Source: Micromonospora polyrhachis (GTDB lineage Bacteria; Actinomycetota; Actinomycetes; Mycobacteriales; Micromonosporaceae). From it: a stretch of DNA of 64,000 nt. Every line of letters starts with the position of its first letter. The stretch's first letter is position 1. Below the pieces are notes generated by a model. That model saw only the letters and a list, made by a program, of their open reading frames with translations, was not told the origin of the DNA and did not search any database. Shown in pieces: positions 61,769-64,000 of the stretch. The translations under genes and the position numbers were made by a program. The stretch spans positions 4,848,501 through 4,912,500 of the forward strand of contig NZ_JACHJW010000001.1 in assembly GCF_014203835.1 (NCBI RefSeq), in the 5' to 3' direction.

Positions 61769-62562
61769 ACCAGCGGGCGGAACGTGCCCAGCAGGATGCT
61801 GACGGCGAGCGCTGCCCCGGCCAGGACCGCCGCCCCGACGATCAGCGCCGTGTCGGCAACGGTGAAGTGTTGCCGGCGGGCGGTGGTTCGGGGCGTACCG
61901 GCGTCGAAGCCGCGCGCGTCCATCGCGGTGGCCAGCCGGGTGCCGCGCCGGATCGCGCCGACCAGCAGGGCGAACGCGGTCGAGACGAACAGCCGTAGCT
62001 TCGCCAGCGGGTTACGACCGGCATCCACGCCTCGGGCCCGACGGGCCATACTGATCATCTGCCACTCCGCCGCCAGCAGCGGCACCAGCCGGAACGCCGC
62101 CAAGGCGCCGATCGCGAAGCGGGCCGGTGCCTTGGCATTCTGGATCAGCGCGTCGGCCAGGTCGGTCGGATCAGTGGTGGTGAAGACCAGTACACCGGGG
62201 AGGGCCACCGCGATCATGCGCAGGGCCAGCCCCAGGGCGGTGGCCAGCACACCGGTGGTGACCACGATCGGCCCGGCGGTGACCAGGACCGGGCCAGTGC
62301 GCTCGGCCGCGAAGAGCACCATGGTCAGCACGATGCCCAGGGCACTGGCCAGTACCGGCCAGGCCCGTCGGGCCAGTACGCCGTAGCGGATGCCGAACAG
62401 CGGCAGCACCGCCAGTTCGATCGCGATGGCCACCGCCGGAGCGACCGGGTCGACCGTGGCGATCAGGGTGAACGAGAAGAGCAGCGCGGCGGCGAGCTTG
62501 GCGACCGGGTTGCGCCGGGCCAGCACGGCGTCGGTCACCGCGATCGGGGAAACGGGATTCAC
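61762..62562 (-). CDS. ECF transporter T component (CbiQ/EcfT family)
   Basis: A 266-residue membrane protein with about six helices. The coupling motif is seen as MARRARGVDAG, and a second one as AMDARGFDAGTPR. These A-R-G motifs contact the ATPase subunits in energy-coupling-factor importers, which take up vitamins or metal ions through a separate S component. No S component is visible within the window. The GTG at 62562 overlaps the stop of the ATPase gene by four bases. Confidence 0.9.
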   Translation of the reverse strand: MNPVSPIAVTDAVLARRNPVAKLAAALLFSFTLIATVDPVAPAVAIAIELAVLPLFGIRYGVLARRAWPVLASALGIVLTMVLFAAERTGPVLVTAGPIVVTTGVLATALGLALRMIAVALPGVLVFTTTDPTDLADALIQNAKAPARFAIGALAAFRLVPLLAAEWQMISMARRARGVDAGRNPLAKLRLFVSTAFALLVGAIRRGTRLATAMDARGFDAGTPRTTARRQHFTVADTALIVGAAVLAGAALAVSILLGTFRPLVG

Positions 62563-64000
62563 GATGCGCCCCCGGTGGCCGATGGGTCCGGGATGGCCCC
62601 GTCCAGGGTCACGGTCTGGTCCAGCGTCGGGGCAGCTCGGTCCAGGGTCACGGTCTGGTCCAGCGTCGGGGCAGCTCGGTCCAGTGTCACGGTCCGGTCG
62701 GCCAGCGCGGCGACGAAGTCGGCGTCGTGGGTGACGGTGACCAAGCCGTGCCCGGCGTCGCGTAGCTCGGCGAGCAGGTCCACCAGCTCGATCCAGGTGC
62801 GTCGGTCCTGACCGAAGGTGGGCTCGTCCAGGACGAGCAGGCGGGGAGCGGTGGCCAGGGCGGTCGCCACGCTCAGCCGCCGGGCCTCACCCCCGGACAG
62901 GGTGTACGGGTTGGCCCCGGCGAGCCGGTCCAGCCGGAGCCGGACCAGCAGGTCGTCCACGGTGGACCTGATGGCTTCGGGAGGTTGCCCGATCCGGCGG
63001 GGACCGAGCGCCAACTCGTCGAAGACGGTGCTGGTGACGAACTGGTGCTCCGGGTCCTGGAACACCGACCCGATCCGGCGGGCCAGTACGGGTGCCCGCC
63101 AGCGGTGCGGCGCGCCCTCCTCCCGACCGGACAGCCGACCTTTTCGACCCGTGCGCTCGGCCAGGCTGTCTGCCCGCCCGGCCAGTTCCGGGGTAGCCAC
63201 CACCCGGCCGGTGCCCGGCTTGAGCAGGCCGCCCAGCAGCAGGGCCAGGGTGGACTTGCCCACGCCGTTGGGTCCCAGTACGGCGAGCGCCTCGCTGGCG
63301 CGTACGGTCAGATCGGTTGCGGCCAGCCGGGGTGGCAGGCCGAGCCGTTCAGCGGTGAGTAAGGGGTCGCCAGCGGTCGTGCCGGTGGTCCGACGGGACG
63401 GCGTCGGCCGGCCGGGGATCCAGACCCCCGCCTCGGCCAGCGCGGTGCCGTGCCGGGCGAAGACCTCCTCGGGGGAGCCGTCGGCGCGTACCCCGCCGCC
63501 CGGTTCCAACACCACCACCCGGTCGACCAGCGGCAGTGCCTCGGCGACCCGGTGTTCGACCAGGATCAGCGTGGTGTCCCGGTCCACCGCCCGGGCGATG
63601 GTCGCCCGGACCAGATCCGCGCCGACCGGGTCGAGGTTGGCGGTGGGCTCGTCGAGCAGCAGCAGGCTCGGCCGCAGGGCGAGGGTCCCGGCGAGGGCGA
63701 GCCGCTGTTGTTCCCCGCCGGAGAGTGCGGCGGTGGGCCGGTCCCGCAAGTAGGGAAAGCCGACCCGACGCAGCGCCTCATCCACCCGGGGCCAGATCTC
63801 CTCGGCCGGTACGCCCCGGTTCTCCAGCCCGAAGGCGACGTCGTCACCGGAGCGGGCCATGACGAGTTGGGTGGCCGGGTCCTGGAAGACGATGCCGACC
63901 CGTTCCCGGGCCTTGCGCGGGTCCAGTCCGTCGACCTTGACCGTGCCGGCCTGCTCTCCGGAGTCCTCGGCGAGCAAGCCGGCGAGCGCGGCGAGCAGGG
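62559..64000 (-). CDS. Fused double ATPase of an ECF transporter (partial, 5' end outside window)
   Basis: About 480 residues are visible and the 5' end lies beyond 64000. The first ATPase begins just after its Walker A (a LLAALAGLL helix remains) and has SGGEQQRLALAGTLA and LLLLDEPTANLDP. The second has the full set: Walker A GPNGVGKST, VFQDPEHQF, LSGGEARRLSVATALA, LLVLDEPTFGQD and VTHD. The tail is 2.5 copies of a 13-residue VTLDRAAPTLDQT unit, encoded by a 39-bp tandem repeat at about 62597-62690. The protein powers the EcfT component encoded next. Confidence 0.92.
   Translation of the reverse strand, partial: LLAALAGLLAEDSGEQAGTVKVDGLDPRKARERVGIVFQDPATQLVMARSGDDVAFGLENRGVPAEEIWPRVDEALRRVGFPYLRDRPTAALSGGEQQRLALAGTLALRPSLLLLDEPTANLDPVGADLVRATIARAVDRDTTLILVEHRVAEALPLVDRVVVLEPGGGVRADGSPEEVFARHGTALAEAGVWIPGRPTPSRRTTGTTAGDPLLTAERLGLPPRLAATDLTVRASEALAVLGPNGVGKSTLALLLGGLLKPGTGRVVATPELAGRADSLAERTGRKGRLSGREEGAPHRWRAPVLARRIGSVFQDPEHQFVTSTVFDELALGPRRIGQPPEAIRSTVDDLLVRLRLDRLAGANPYTLSGGEARRLSVATALATAPRLLVLDEPTFGQDRRTWIELVDLLAELRDAGHGLVTVTHDADFVAALADRTVTLDRAAPTLDQTVTLDRAAPTLDQTVTLDGAIPDPSATGGAS

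Noticed and set aside
1-64000. tRNA or rRNA genes, insertion sequences, prophage
   Set aside because: I looked for cloverleaf-like sequences, CCA ends, transposase motifs and integrase genes and found none that I could support by eye; a tRNAscan-SE and ISfinder run would settle this.

Overview
This is chromosomal DNA from a high-GC actinomycete, most likely a member of the Micromonosporaceae (Micromonospora-like). The signs are very high G/C at third codon positions, many GTG starts, frequent 1- to 4-base ATGA/GTGA gene overlaps, leaderless-looking promoters, and a gene order shared with mycobacteria (nadD-rsfS-phosphatase-degV; hrcA-dnaJ2-rsmE-phoH-ybeY-CNNM-cdd-era-recO-uppS). The family placement is inference from gene content. 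I see no insertion sequence, prophage, CRISPR array, rRNA or tRNA gene.

Layout. 1-5161: the N-terminal part of a photolyase-family gene running off the left edge, a proline-rich membrane protein, and a split radical SAM/DUF2344 pair. 5296-10932: RNase E/G, rplU, rpmA and obgE, the translation and ribosome-assembly block. 11029-14464: GNAT acetyltransferase; trpS with what looks like a complete transcription attenuator and a Trp-containing leader peptide; a DUF5753-type HTH regulator with a small partner and a DUF397 protein. 14536-19827: pepN, nadD, rsfS, histidine phosphatase, degV. 19828-20473: a repeat-rich, gene-free stretch with an unusual hairpin and two DnaA-box-like sites. 20474-26087: comEA, comEC, holA, a membrane protein and rpsT. 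26301-35274: kinase-like APH, DUF4240, lepA, NUDIX, GlsB, PhyH dioxygenase, lysozyme-like protein, enoyl-CoA hydratase, hemW. 35342-46480: DUF4870, the CIRCE-hrcA-dnaJ operon, rsmE, HIT, serine hydrolase, snapalysin, phoH-ybeY-CNNM-cdd-like-era. 46840-52943: a NarL-type two-component pair, a truncated DinB-like gene coupled to a DUF4097 lipoprotein, recO, uppS and small genes.

52961-61598 is the most system-like region: a secreted lipoprotein, two membrane-fusion adaptors, an OmpR-type two-component system, one MacB-type ABC ATPase and permease, and a DUF5666 membrane protein. A related sequence box of about 22 bp lies ahead of each of its three rightward units, suggesting one regulon controlled by its own response regulator. 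The window ends in a CbiQ-type ECF transporter gene and a fused double ATPase that runs off the right edge.

The clearest unexpected signals are the trpS attenuator, the shared boxes in the efflux cluster, a dispersed GGGGAAGGGCCCCTTC element present twice, and a recurring pattern of short tandem duplications (16-32 bp) that begin at or span a stop codon at five or more loci.
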